In this document: piece after piece, positions 17,101 through 24,241 of the stretch
How positions within the stretch are numbered: position 1 is the stretch's first letter
Layout: each line of letters opens with the position of its first letter
Source of the DNA: Antribacter gilvus
GTDB taxonomy: Bacteria; Actinomycetota; Actinomycetes; Actinomycetales; Cellulomonadaceae
Direction: 5' to 3'
Assembly (NCBI RefSeq): GCF_003946865.1
Contig: NZ_QXTH01000007.1
Coordinates: forward strand, 124,001-188,000
Length of the DNA: 64,000 bases
The notes under the pieces: generated by a model
What the model was told of the DNA's origin: nothing
The model's database searches: none
Seen by the model: only the letters and a program-made list of their open reading frames with translations
Position numbers and translations under genes: made by a program

Positions 17101-17493
17101 GCCCTTGACCCCGGTGGCGAGGTGCGCGGTGGCGATCGCGCTGGACAGGCGGCGGTAGCCGTCCGGCCCGCGGGACAGGACCAGCAGGTGGGTGGAGCGG
17201 GGGTCGGGGATGCCGGTGGGCTCGTCGAGCACGGGGCGGCTGCCGGGGCTGCCCTCGGGCGCCCGGGGGTCGGCGGGGGCGGGCAGGTGCAGCTCCGCGC
17301 CGAACGCCGCCCGCAGGCCCACGGCCTTGGCCGCCTGCGCGAACCGCACCACGCCGTACAGGCCGTCGTGGTCGGTGATCGCGAGGGCGCGCAGCCCCAG
17401 GCGGGCGGCCTCGGCGGCGAGCTCCTCCGGGTGGGAGGCGCCGTCGAGGAAGCTGAACGCGGAGTGGGCGTGCAGCTCGGCATACTCAGGCAT
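14107..17493 (-). CDS. dnaE2: Error-prone DNA polymerase III alpha homologue DnaE2 (ImuC)
   Basis: 1,128 residues. The N-terminal PHP domain starts ELHAHSAFSFLDGAS, with AITDHDGLYG near residue 50. The polymerase active-site acidic motif PDIDVDI is near 412-418, and FDLLGLGMLTAI follows in the fingers/palm region. A C-terminal OB-fold region (GGVVTHRQRPG) is present, while the replicative tau-binding tail is absent. This is the catalytic subunit of the actinobacterial translesion mutasome, which performs damage-induced mutagenesis with ImuA' and ImuB. The start is ATG at 17493 after GGAGGGG; a longer frame to 17529 lies upstream of that ribosome site. It is the last gene of the SOS operon, 83 bp after imuB. 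Confidence 0.95.
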   Translation of the reverse strand: MPEYAELHAHSAFSFLDGASHPEELAAEAARLGLRALAITDHDGLYGVVRFAQAAKAVGLRAAFGAELHLPAPADPRAPEGSPGSRPVLDEPTGIPDPRSTHLLVLSRGPDGYRRLSSAIATAHLATGVKGAASYRLEELGEHARGEWLVLTGCRKGAVRRTLVTQGYDAARRELDALVAAFGRDNVAVEVTATGDPRDADLHAALADLADDARLRLVATTAAHYARPRDADLAGALAAIRARSSLDDLDGWLPGAPTAHLRSADEMLRLHRRHPQAVGTAAALGEECAFDLKLIAPELPPYPVPPGHDEASWLRELAYRGAEERYGPRAGNARAWGQVDHELRVIEKLHFPGYFLVVYDLVEFCRIRGILAQGRGSAANSAVCYALGITAVDAVRHNLLFERFLASERDGPPDIDVDIESVRREEVIQHVYERFGRTHAAQVANVISYRPKSAVRDAARALGHDVGQQDAWSKSIERWGSLRGPDPSSPSVDRKIRDARAVKGSTPAGRFVDPVAVADDPLRRADDAHDVVPHHAPPSAEQEGEIPSDVLDLADRLLRLPRHLGIHSGGMVMCDRPVIEVCPVEWARMEGRTVLQWDKEDCADAGLVKFDLLGLGMLTAIRYAFELVEEHTGERLTLHGLPPEDPLVYDLLCAADTVGVFQVESRAQMATLPRLQPRTFYDIVIEVALIRPGPIQGGSVHPYIERARGRQPVTFLHPLLENSLGRTLGVPLFQEQLMQMAIDVAGFSGAEADQLRRAMGSKRSVERMEALRGRLMKGMTEHDVPPDVQEQIYDKLKAFADFGFPESHAYSFAYLVYASAWLKVHHPAAFYAGLLAAQPMGFYSPQSLVADARRHGVTVLRPDVNASRVLACVERLPDAGGPPPGTTAPWSGLVRADPELAVRMGLDSVRSIGTDLAEKIVAAGRFRDLRDLVRRVDLSTAHLEALATAGALESLGVERREALWAAGALGQEGPGTLPGVSVGVDAPTLPGMSEVELAVADVWATGVTPDSYPTQHVRPGLAAAGVVTVAEACATEPGRRIAVGGVVTHRQRPGTAGGVTFLSLEDETGLLNVICTVGLWQRFRRVARSSPALVVRGRIESADGAVNLLAEHLTPLSLRVSATSRDFR

Positions 17494-17576
17494 CGCCCCT
17501 CCATGCCTGAGCCTGCGGTTCCGCTCCACGCGGGCCCGGGCTTCGCTGCGGCCCCACGTTCCGCTGCACCTTCGGC

Positions 17577-19412
17577 TCAGTCATACAACGCCTCCAGCGA
17601 CCAGGCGCCCGCGGTGGCGGACAGGAGGAGGCCGCGGCCGTCGTCGGCCACCACCTGGAGGAAGACGCGGCGGCGCGCCGCGACCGACCACCACCGCTCC
17701 GCGACGGGCCAGGGCCCGGCCCAGTCCACGACGGTGCAGGCAAGGTCCCGGGCCGACGCCGGGGCCACCCCGGGCGTGGCCTCCACCTGCACCCGGGCGG
17801 GGGCGCCGCTGAGGGCGAGCCGGACGTCGATCACGACGGGGCGCCCGTCGGCGTCGAGGACGGCGGCGGGGACCGGCTCGGGCAGCACGAGCGACGGCCC
17901 GGGCTGGGGCAGGGCACCCGGCCAGGGACGGCCGGGGTCGCGCGCGGGCGGCGCCTCCTCGCCGAAGGGGACGAGGTGGACGCGGTCGCGCGGGTCGCGA
18001 CCGCCCTGCACCTGGAGGGTGAGCACCGCGTCGCCGCCGAGCAGGCCTTGGACGCGTTCGAGCGCGCGGCGAGCGCGGAGGTCCTCGCCCGCGCTCGGGC
18101 CCCACAGGCGCGGCTGCAGCACTCCGGCGGGCGCGACCTCCTCGGCAGTGAGGGCGAGGTGGGCGATCTCCAGGGCGGGCTCGCTCTCGGGGGCCGCGCC
18201 GTCCTCGAGGTGCGCGCCAGACTGCTTCCAGGTCCGCCTAACTCCCCCTTCGCGATCCTGGAAGCGGTCTGGCGCGTTCGCCTGCCGCTGCGCCGCCCGG
18301 GCCCCACGGCCTCGCGCCACCGCCGACGCCGTGAGCCAGCCCTCCAGCTGCCAGCGCACCCGGTCGGTGATCCGGGCGGCGGTGAGCCCGCCGAGCGCGC
18401 CGTCGTCGACCCGCCAGAGCCGCTCCAGGGTGCGGGCGTCGCCGGTGACAGGGTCGACGGCGCGGGCCGTGATCCGCAGCCGCCCGCACGCGAGGCCGCG
18501 GGAGCCGAGCTGGTGGTGCAGGTCGTCGGCGAGGCGGCGGGCCGCGAACGTGGCGACGTCCACCCGCGTCGCCGGCGGGTCCAGCTCCTGGGCCGCGGTG
18601 ATCTCGCCCTCGATCCGGCGTCGGGCGGGCGGGCGCACGTCCTCGCCGCGCGCCAGCCGCTGCGCCCACGTCCCGGCGTCGCCGAACCGGGCGTGCACGC
18701 TCGCCTCGGGCAGGGCCGCCAGGTCGCCGAGCGTGTGCAGGCCGAGGCGCCGCCACAGGTCGGCCAGCTCCGCGACGGCTCCGACGTCAGCGCCGCCCGT
18801 CCCCCGGGCCGTCCCCCCGCCCGACGACGGCACCGCCGCCGCATGCAGCAGCTCCCCCACGGGGCGGGGCGCGAGGTATGCGCGCGACCCGCCGGGCGGG
18901 ACCACGTGACTCTCGCGGGCAGCGAGCACGGCGGCGAGGAAGCCGTCGGCGACGCCCACCTGGCACTCGTGGCCGGTGCGGTCGGCGACCTGCTCCACCA
19001 GCGCCTGCGCCAGCGCCTCCTCGGAGCCGTGGTAGCGCGCGGCGCCGTCGGCGGGCAGGAGGACGAGACCCGGGCGGGCGATCTCGAGGCCCGCCACGAC
19101 GGTCTCCGCCGCGACGGCGACAGGCTCGAACTCGCGGGCGTCGCGGCCGTCGTCGACGGGCAGGAGGACGAGGTCCGGGCAGCGCTCCTGCGCCTGGCGC
19201 CGCCGCATGCCACGCCGCACCCCGGCCGCGCGCGCCACCGCCGACACCGCGACCAGCCGCTGGCCCGTGCCCGCCCCCGCGCCGCTGCTGCTCGACCCGC
19301 CCAGCACCGCGGCCGGCACGTGGGAGCCCAGGCCCGCGACCGCGAGCCCGGCGACGACCGGCCAGTCCGGCACCCAGAGGACGGCGGTACGCGTCGTGTC
19401 CGCAGTGCTCAT
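17577..19412 (-). CDS. imuB: ImuB, inactive Y-family polymerase-like mutasome protein
   Basis: 611 residues. The N-terminus VLWVPDWPVVAGLAV is diagnostic of ImuB: the catalytic acidic residues of Y-family polymerases are missing, so it serves as an adaptor linking the beta clamp, ImuA' and DnaE2. The GADVGAVAELADLWRRLGLHTLGDLAALP stretch corresponds to the helix-hairpin region. Residues of about NAPDRFQDREGG to RRTWKQSGAHLE are encoded by palindromic element B (18213-18276), which is inserted without breaking the frame. It overlaps imuA' by ATGA. Confidence 0.92.
   Translation of the reverse strand: MSTADTTRTAVLWVPDWPVVAGLAVAGLGSHVPAAVLGGSSSSGAGAGTGQRLVAVSAVARAAGVRRGMRRRQAQERCPDLVLLPVDDGRDAREFEPVAVAAETVVAGLEIARPGLVLLPADGAARYHGSEEALAQALVEQVADRTGHECQVGVADGFLAAVLAARESHVVPPGGSRAYLAPRPVGELLHAAAVPSSGGGTARGTGGADVGAVAELADLWRRLGLHTLGDLAALPEASVHARFGDAGTWAQRLARGEDVRPPARRRIEGEITAAQELDPPATRVDVATFAARRLADDLHHQLGSRGLACGRLRITARAVDPVTGDARTLERLWRVDDGALGGLTAARITDRVRWQLEGWLTASAVARGRGARAAQRQANAPDRFQDREGGVRRTWKQSGAHLEDGAAPESEPALEIAHLALTAEEVAPAGVLQPRLWGPSAGEDLRARRALERVQGLLGGDAVLTLQVQGGRDPRDRVHLVPFGEEAPPARDPGRPWPGALPQPGPSLVLPEPVPAAVLDADGRPVVIDVRLALSGAPARVQVEATPGVAPASARDLACTVVDWAGPWPVAERWWSVAARRRVFLQVVADDGRGLLLSATAGAWSLEALYD
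18213..18276. repeat. 64-bp palindromic element B inside imuB
   Basis: Arms CGCGCCAGACTGCTTCCAGG (18213-18232) and CCTGGAAGCGGTCTGGCGCG (18257-18276), with one mismatch between arms and a 24-nt centre. It has the same length and arms as the intergenic copy at 13364-13427. The imuB frame reads through it, adding about 21 residues between two otherwise plausible ImuB segments. Confidence 0.88.
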
Positions 19413-20389
19413 CCGGCGAGCCTCTCGTCGGGGTCGCCGACGGTGGGCGCGACGTCGGGCACCGCGTGCAGCCGGACGGGCGCCGCATGGGCGGCGACGT
19501 GCGCGACCCGGCCGACGCGCGTCCCCGGCACCACGACCTCCACCCGCAGCGGCACCACGACCTCCAGGTCGACGGGGCGCGCGGCGGCGCCCCGGCCCGT
19601 GCGGTGCACGGTCAGGCTGCGGCGGCGCAGCCAGCCCGCCCCGTGGTCGGAGCCGGACCAGGAGCCGCCGCGGACGTCGAGCACCACGTGGGCGCCGCGA
19701 TCAGGCGATCGTGCACCGCGAACGCCTGTTTCTGGTGCACGATCGCCTGGTCGTGGCGAGGCCGGGCGCGCCGCGCCGGCCATACCCGCCGCGCCCGGCT
19801 CGTCCACGGCGATCAGGACGCTGCCGCGCTCGCGTGCCCTGGCGGAGAGCCGACGGCGGTCGCTCTCCAGCAGCGGGGTCCTCGGCCCGACGACGACGAG
19901 GTCCAGGCCGTCGAGCAGCGCCGCCACCACTGCCGGAGCGTCGGGGCCGGGAGCCGGGACGCTGACGGTGCGGTCGAGGTCGAGCCCCCAGCCGGCGGCG
20001 GCCAGGCCTGCCGCGGGGTGGCCCACGAGCGCGACCCACGCCCCCGCCTTCGACGCCTCCGTGAGGAGGGCGAGGAGGAGGGTGGTGGAGTTGCGCACCA
20101 CGACGGTGCTGCCCTCCCGGAGGCCGCCGTCGGGGAGGAGCGCGGCCAGGTCGGGGTGGACGGGGTGCAGGCGGTGGCTCTCGCCGGCCACGTCCGGACC
20201 GGCCACGTCCGCGCCGATCACGTCGACCTGGCGCTGGACCTGCAGCGGCACCACCGCCGCCCCGCGACGGGGACGGCCGCCGCGCCGTACTCCCGTCCGC
20301 AGCTCCGCCGCCTGGAGGGCGGCGCGTGCCTGGTCGTGCCGGTGGGCGGCGGTTCCTTCAGGCGGGTGGTCGGGGACGACGACGGTCAT
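19409..20389 (-). CDS. imuA': ImuA'-like RecA-fold mutasome protein
   Basis: 326 residues. Its position as first gene of the imuA'-imuB-dnaE2 operon and its RecA/SulA-like character (GSTVVVRNSTTLLLALLTEASKAGAWVALVG, then DLVVVGPRTPLL) identify ImuA', which partners ImuB. The start is ATG at 20389 with GGAGGG just upstream; the frame remains open further upstream but crosses the SOS promoter. The segment encoding about ASPRPGDRAPETGVRGARSP is a long hairpin (19695-19756). Transcription starts from a LexA-controlled promoter. Confidence 0.85.
   Translation of the reverse strand: MTVVVPDHPPEGTAAHRHDQARAALQAAELRTGVRRGGRPRRGAAVVPLQVQRQVDVIGADVAGPDVAGESHRLHPVHPDLAALLPDGGLREGSTVVVRNSTTLLLALLTEASKAGAWVALVGHPAAGLAAAGWGLDLDRTVSVPAPGPDAPAVVAALLDGLDLVVVGPRTPLLESDRRRLSARARERGSVLIAVDEPGAAGMAGAARPASPRPGDRAPETGVRGARSPDRGAHVVLDVRGGSWSGSDHGAGWLRRRSLTVHRTGRGAAARPVDLEVVVPLRVEVVVPGTRVGRVAHVAAHAAPVRLHAVPDVAPTVGDPDERLAG
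19695..19756. repeat. Long hairpin element inside imuA'
   Basis: Perfect 16-bp arms CAGGCGATCGTGCACC (19702-19717) and its complement (19734-19749), with a 16-nt loop. The pairing extends outward to 19695 and 19756 with a few mismatches, for about 62 nt in total. The sequence is unrelated to elements A and B, but the size is close to B. The imuA' frame runs through it. Confidence 0.75.
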
Positions 20390-20466
20390 GGACCCTCCAG
20401 CGATGGTGCTGCCGGTGGTGACCCGGTCCAGCTCTGTCCGGGCCGGCACGTTGCCCCCGGCCCGAC

Positions 20467-20520
20467 TCGAACGAGTGTTCGATAGAACACCAGTACACCC
20501 CTGGCCCGACAGGGTGTCAA
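20467..20520 (-). promoter_or_regulatory. SOS promoter with LexA box for the imuA'-imuB-dnaE2 operon
   Basis: On the minus strand: -35 TTGACA (20515-20520), 17 bp, -10 TGTACT (20492-20497), then the LexA box TCGAACGAGTGTTCGA (20467-20482) over the start of transcription. The core GAAC-N4-GTTC matches the actinobacterial/Bacillus-type SOS box. A third half-site GAAC at 20485-20488 makes an overlapping palindrome GTGTTCGATAGAACAC. The box is 78 bp from the imuA' ATG and 67 bp from the divergent membrane-protein gene. Confidence 0.9.
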
Positions 20521-20549
20521 CCGCGCAGGTCAGGGCCCGCGCTGGCAGG

Positions 20550-21653
20550 ATGACCGTCGTGGACGCAACCCCCGAGACCCCGGCAGAGCCGCTCGCCACC
20601 GCGAGCCATGCGGCCGCGACCTACCTCTACCTGCGCGTCGCCATCATCCTGATGATCGTCCTCCTGGCAGGGGCGGTGATCGCCTGGGACCGTTCGCCGC
20701 AGAACGACGTCCCGCTCGGGTCGATCAGCGCCTCCTGGTACACGCCGGTGCAGAGCATCTTCGTGGGGGTGCTGGTGGCGGTGGGCGCCGCGATGATCGC
20801 GATCCGGGGCCGGGGCCTCCAGGAGCCGCTGCTGAACTTCGCGGGCCTCTTCGCGCCGGTGGTCGCGTTCGTGCCGACCCACGACCCGGCGAGCCTGCGC
20901 TGCTTCGGGCAGGAGGCCGGCACGCTCGCCGGGCAGCAGCCGCCGAGCCCCACGGAGCCCGGCTGGGACGCGGCGGCGTGCACGGAGTGGGTCCTGCGGG
21001 CCGAGTTCACCGTCACCTGCTACCTCGCGATCGCCACGATCGGCCTCGTCCTCGCCACGATCTACATCTGGACGCGCCCGCGGGCAGCCGCGAGCCCGAA
21101 GCGCTCGACGCTGTGGTCGTGGTTCCGGGAGCGGGTCCTCGACGCGAGCGACCGCGAGCCCACCCGGAACGAGGAGCTGGCCGGCGCGGGCCTCGCCTGG
21201 GCGGTCTGGATCGGCTGGATCGTCTGGTTCACCACCGAGCACGCCGGTCCGGTACCGGACAACTCCTTCCTCCTGAACGCCCACGACGCCGCCGCGGTCC
21301 TCGTCTTCGCCCCGATGGCCGTGGTCGCGCTGCTCAGCGGCCTCGGTTCGATCGGCGGCCTCACCGGGGTGCGGCGCCACGCCGAGGGGGAGTCGACGCC
21401 GGACCCGCGACGGGTCGCGGTCTCCGCGGCGTACGTCGCTGTCTTCCTCGTCATCCTGGTCGGCCTGGTGGCGACCGGCGGCGCGCGGCTCCTCGGCTGG
21501 GTCGAGGAGGACTCCCGCTGGTTCTGGAACCTCGAGTTCGTCCTCCTGCTCGGCTTCCTGGCCTTCTGGGTGGTGCAGACCTGGGAGGAGCGCGGCGCGG
21601 AGCGCGAGGCCGCCACACAGAGCACGGGTACCACCCCCGCCGCAAGGAGGTAG
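20550..21653 (+). CDS. Polytopic membrane protein of unknown function
   Basis: 367 residues with about eight hydrophobic segments, starting near residues 28-50 and 68-88 and ending with FWNLEFVLLLGFLAFWVVQTW near 325-345. A short soluble loop contains two Cys residues (near 117 and 141) that could form an extracytoplasmic disulfide. I do not recognise the family. It is divergent from the mutasome operon, and the LexA box lies 67 bp upstream of its ATG, so damage-responsive expression is possible but unproven. Confidence 0.65.
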   Translation: MTVVDATPETPAEPLATASHAAATYLYLRVAIILMIVLLAGAVIAWDRSPQNDVPLGSISASWYTPVQSIFVGVLVAVGAAMIAIRGRGLQEPLLNFAGLFAPVVAFVPTHDPASLRCFGQEAGTLAGQQPPSPTEPGWDAAACTEWVLRAEFTVTCYLAIATIGLVLATIYIWTRPRAAASPKRSTLWSWFRERVLDASDREPTRNEELAGAGLAWAVWIGWIVWFTTEHAGPVPDNSFLLNAHDAAAVLVFAPMAVVALLSGLGSIGGLTGVRRHAEGESTPDPRRVAVSAAYVAVFLVILVGLVATGGARLLGWVEEDSRWFWNLEFVLLLGFLAFWVVQTWEERGAEREAATQSTGTTPAARR

Positions 21654-21714
21654 CCTCGCGTCGCGTCGCACCTGCGGCGACCGCCACGCCGCCGTGGCAT
21701 CCGGTGTACCGCAA

Positions 21715-21734
21715 CATACCGTACAGTCGGTATG
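21715..21734. promoter_or_regulatory. TetR-type operator, site 1 of catabolic regulon
   Basis: CATACCGTACAGTCGGTATG, perfect 7-bp arms with a 6-bp centre, 32 bp upstream of the alcohol dehydrogenase ATG. It shares the CCG-N6-CGG core with sites at 26747, 28098, 37024 and 40349. Confidence 0.8.
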
Positions 21735-21766
21735 CTGTCCGGACCTACGACGAGGAGGTCGGATCG

Positions 21767-22882
21767 ATGGAGATCACCGGTGCCGTGCTCGAACGCTGCG
21801 GCGCCCCCGCGCCCTACGCCAGCTCCCGCCCGCTGACCGTCGGGCGGGTCCACCTCGACCCACCCGGCCCCGGCGAGCTCCTGGTACGGATCGAGGCCGC
21901 CGGCCTGTGCCACTCCGACCTCAGCGTCGTCGACGGCAACCGTGTGCGACCCACCCCCATGCTCCTCGGGCACGAGGCCGCCGGGATCGTGGAGGAGGCC
22001 GGTCCCGGCGCCGGCCTCGCCCCCGGCCAGCGCGTCGTCATGACGTTCCTCCCCCGCTGCGGCGACTGCACCGAGTGCGGCACCGACGGCCGCCTCCCCT
22101 GCTCCCCCGGCAGCGCGGCCAACGCGGCCGGCACCCTCGTGGGCGGCGGGCTCCGCCTGCACCGCGACGGCGTCACCGTGAACCACCACCTCGGCGTCAG
22201 CGCGTTCGCCACCCACGCCGTCGTCAGCCGCACCTCCGTGGTGCCGGTCGACGCCGACGTGCCCGCCGACGTCGCCGCGCTCCTCGGCTGCGCCGTCCTG
22301 ACCGGCGGCGGCGCGGTGCTCAACGCCGGGCGCCCCGCCCCGGGCGAACCCGTCGTCGTCGTGGGCCTCGGCGGGGTCGGCATGGCCGCGCTCCTCGTCG
22401 CCGTCGCCCTCGGCCACGAGGTGGTCGGCATCGACATGGTCCCGGCCAAGCTCGACCTCGCCCGCTCCCTCGGCGCCACCGCCGCATACACCCCCGACGA
22501 CGCCGTCGCCGCCGGGGTCGCCGCCCCCGTCGTCGTCGAGGCCGCCGGGTCGGCCCGCGCCTTCGAGACCGCGTTCGCCCTCACCGCCCCCGGCGGCACC
22601 ACCGTGACCGTGGGCCTGCCCTCCCCCGACGCCCGGGCGAGCATCTCCCCGCTGACGCTGACCGCCCAGGCGCGCACCGTCGTCGGCTCCTACCTGGGGT
22701 CCGCCGTGCCGGAACGCGACATCCCGCGGTATGTCGAGCTGTGGCGGGCGGGCCGCCTGCCGCTCGAGCGGCTCGTCTCCACCCGCATCGGCCTCGACGA
22801 CCTGCCCGCCGCCCTCGACCGCCTCGCCGCCGGCGAGGAGCTCCGCCAGCTCATCACGTTCGACGAAAGGACCCCCGCATGA
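21767..22882 (+). CDS. Zinc-dependent alcohol dehydrogenase
   Basis: 371 residues of the medium-chain dehydrogenase family. Catalytic zinc ligands are Cys48 and His69-Glu70 (CHSD, GHEAAG). The structural zinc Cys set is at 98, 101, 104 and 112. The Rossmann motif GLGGVGMAALLVA is near 200-212. It should oxidise an alcohol, or reduce an aldehyde, with NAD(P). The start is ATG at 21767 after GAGGAGG. It is first in a three-gene unit with an SDR and a MaoC hydratase, joined by ATGA overlaps, and lies behind operator site 1. It probably handles an alcohol or hydroxyacid intermediate of the regulon substrate. Confidence 0.88.
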   Translation: MEITGAVLERCGAPAPYASSRPLTVGRVHLDPPGPGELLVRIEAAGLCHSDLSVVDGNRVRPTPMLLGHEAAGIVEEAGPGAGLAPGQRVVMTFLPRCGDCTECGTDGRLPCSPGSAANAAGTLVGGGLRLHRDGVTVNHHLGVSAFATHAVVSRTSVVPVDADVPADVAALLGCAVLTGGGAVLNAGRPAPGEPVVVVGLGGVGMAALLVAVALGHEVVGIDMVPAKLDLARSLGATAAYTPDDAVAAGVAAPVVVEAAGSARAFETAFALTAPGGTTVTVGLPSPDARASISPLTLTAQARTVVGSYLGSAVPERDIPRYVELWRAGRLPLERLVSTRIGLDDLPAALDRLAAGEELRQLITFDERTPA

Positions 22883-23637
22883 CCTCCCCCACCAGAGTCG
22901 CCGTCGTCACCGGCGGCGCCCGCGGCATCGGTGCCGCGACCGCCCGTCGCCTCTCCGCCGACGGCCACGCCGTCGCCGTCCTCGACCTCCTCGAGGAGCA
23001 GGCCGCCGAGACCGCGGCCGGGATCGTGTCCGACGGCGGTCGCGCGCTCGCCGTGGGCGTCGACGTCGCCGACGCCGCGGCTGTCGAGGCCGCGGTGGCC
23101 CGGGTGCGCGACGAGCTGGGCGCGCCCACGATCCTCGTGAACAACGCGGGGATCCTGCGCGACAACCTGCTGTTCAAGATGTCCGAGAACGACTGGGACT
23201 CGGTGATGAGCGTGCACCTGCGCGGCGCGTTCCTCATGACCCGCGCGCTCCAGGCCCACATGGTCGAGGCGAAGTGGGGCCGGGTCGTGAACCTGTCGTC
23301 CACGTCGGCGCTGGGCAACCGCGGCCAGGCCAACTATGCGGCCGCCAAGGCCGGCATGCAGGGCTTCACCAAGACGCTCGCGATCGAGCTCGGGAAGTTC
23401 GGCATCACCGCCAACGCCGTGGCGCCCGGCGTGATCCAGACCGACATGATCCGCGAGACCGCCGAGCGCGTGGGCGTGCCGTTCGAGGACTTCCTCGCCG
23501 GGATGGCCAAGGAGGTGCCCGTGGGGCGCGTGGGGCAGCCGGAGGACATCGCCGCGGCGATCTCGTTCTTCTGCTCCGAGGAGGCGGGCTTCGTGTCCGG
23601 GCAGGTCCTGTACGTGGCGGGCGGTCCCCGCGCATGA
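22879..23637 (+). CDS. SDR oxidoreductase, FabG/3-hydroxyacyl-CoA dehydrogenase type
   Basis: 252 residues. Classical SDR motifs: TGGARGIG at 11-18, NNAG at 88-91, Ser140/Ser141 and the catalytic pair Tyr153-Lys157 (YAAAK). The sequence is close to FabG-like reductases. Between an alcohol dehydrogenase and a MaoC hydratase it most likely oxidises a 3-hydroxyacyl-CoA, the third step of beta-oxidation. It overlaps both neighbours by 4 bp. Confidence 0.88.
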   Translation: MTSPTRVAVVTGGARGIGAATARRLSADGHAVAVLDLLEEQAAETAAGIVSDGGRALAVGVDVADAAAVEAAVARVRDELGAPTILVNNAGILRDNLLFKMSENDWDSVMSVHLRGAFLMTRALQAHMVEAKWGRVVNLSSTSALGNRGQANYAAAKAGMQGFTKTLAIELGKFGITANAVAPGVIQTDMIRETAERVGVPFEDFLAGMAKEVPVGRVGQPEDIAAAISFFCSEEAGFVSGQVLYVAGGPRA

Positions 23638-24089
23638 CGATCCACGTCTCGAGCCCCGCAGAGCTGGCCGACGCCGTGGGTTCCCGCGCGACCGGCGAGT
23701 GGTTCACGGTCGACCAGGACCGGATCGACGCGTTCGCCGACGCCACCGAGGACCACCAGTGGATCCACGTCGACCCCGCGCGGGCGGCGGAGGGCCCGTT
23801 CGGCGCGACGGTCGCGCACGGCTTCCTCACCCTCTCCCTCCTGCCGCACCTCGCGTCGGCGCTCATCGAGGTGGGCGGCATCGCCATGGCCATGAACTAC
23901 GGCCTGGACAAGGTGCGCTTCCTGAACCCGGTGACCGCCGGGTCGCGGGTCCGCGCGAGCACGGAGATCACCGGCGCGGAGCCGACGTCGATGGGCGTGC
24001 GGCTCAGCTCGACGGTGACGGTCGAGATCGAGGGCGCCGACAAGCCGGCGCTGGTGGCGCAGACGCTGTCGCTGTACGTCCCGGCCTGA
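23634..24089 (+). CDS. MaoC-type enoyl-CoA hydratase
   Basis: 151 residues with the hotdog-fold hydratase-2 motif: DATEDHQWIHVDPARAAEGPFGATVAHGFLTLSL, in which the Asp-His pair (near residues 36 and 41) is catalytic. It hydrates trans-2-enoyl-CoA to the 3-hydroxyacyl-CoA, supplying the second beta-oxidation step, for which this block has no crotonase gene. It is the third gene of the adh-SDR-maoC unit, followed by palindrome array A. Confidence 0.9.
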   Translation: MTIHVSSPAELADAVGSRATGEWFTVDQDRIDAFADATEDHQWIHVDPARAAEGPFGATVAHGFLTLSLLPHLASALIEVGGIAMAMNYGLDKVRFLNPVTAGSRVRASTEITGAEPTSMGVRLSSTVTVEIEGADKPALVAQTLSLYVPA

Positions 24090-24097
24090 CGACCGTG

Positions 24098-24222
24098 CCG
24101 AGGTAGTGCCTTCGTCCGACGAAGGCACTATCTCGGCAGGGGTCTCCCGCCGAGATAGTCACCTCGACGGACGAAGGCACTACCTCGGCGGGGGTCTCCC
24201 GCCGAGGTAGTGCCTTCGTCCG
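24098..24222. repeat. Palindromic repeat array A (two and a half units)
   Basis: Full 39-bp units at 24098-24136 and 24150-24188 and a half unit at 24202-24222 (CCGAGGTAGTGCCTTCGTCCG). The spacers CAGGGGTCTCCCG and CGGGGGTCTCCCG are both 13 bp. The first unit is the most perfect copy: 19-bp arms around a single central base. The array lies between the convergent maoC and thiolase genes. Confidence 0.92.
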
Positions 24223-24241
24223 CTCCCGCGGCCGGACGGCG

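Noticed and set aside
14158-18909. 1,583-codon reading frame opposite dnaE2 and imuB
   Set aside because: Shadow produced by high GC; the minus-strand genes have full catalytic motifs and ribosome sites.
24098-24222. CRISPR array
   Set aside because: Repeat-spacer-repeat layout is present, but the spacers are only 13 bp and similar to each other, the repeats are full palindromes, there are at most 2.5 units per locus, and there are no cas genes.
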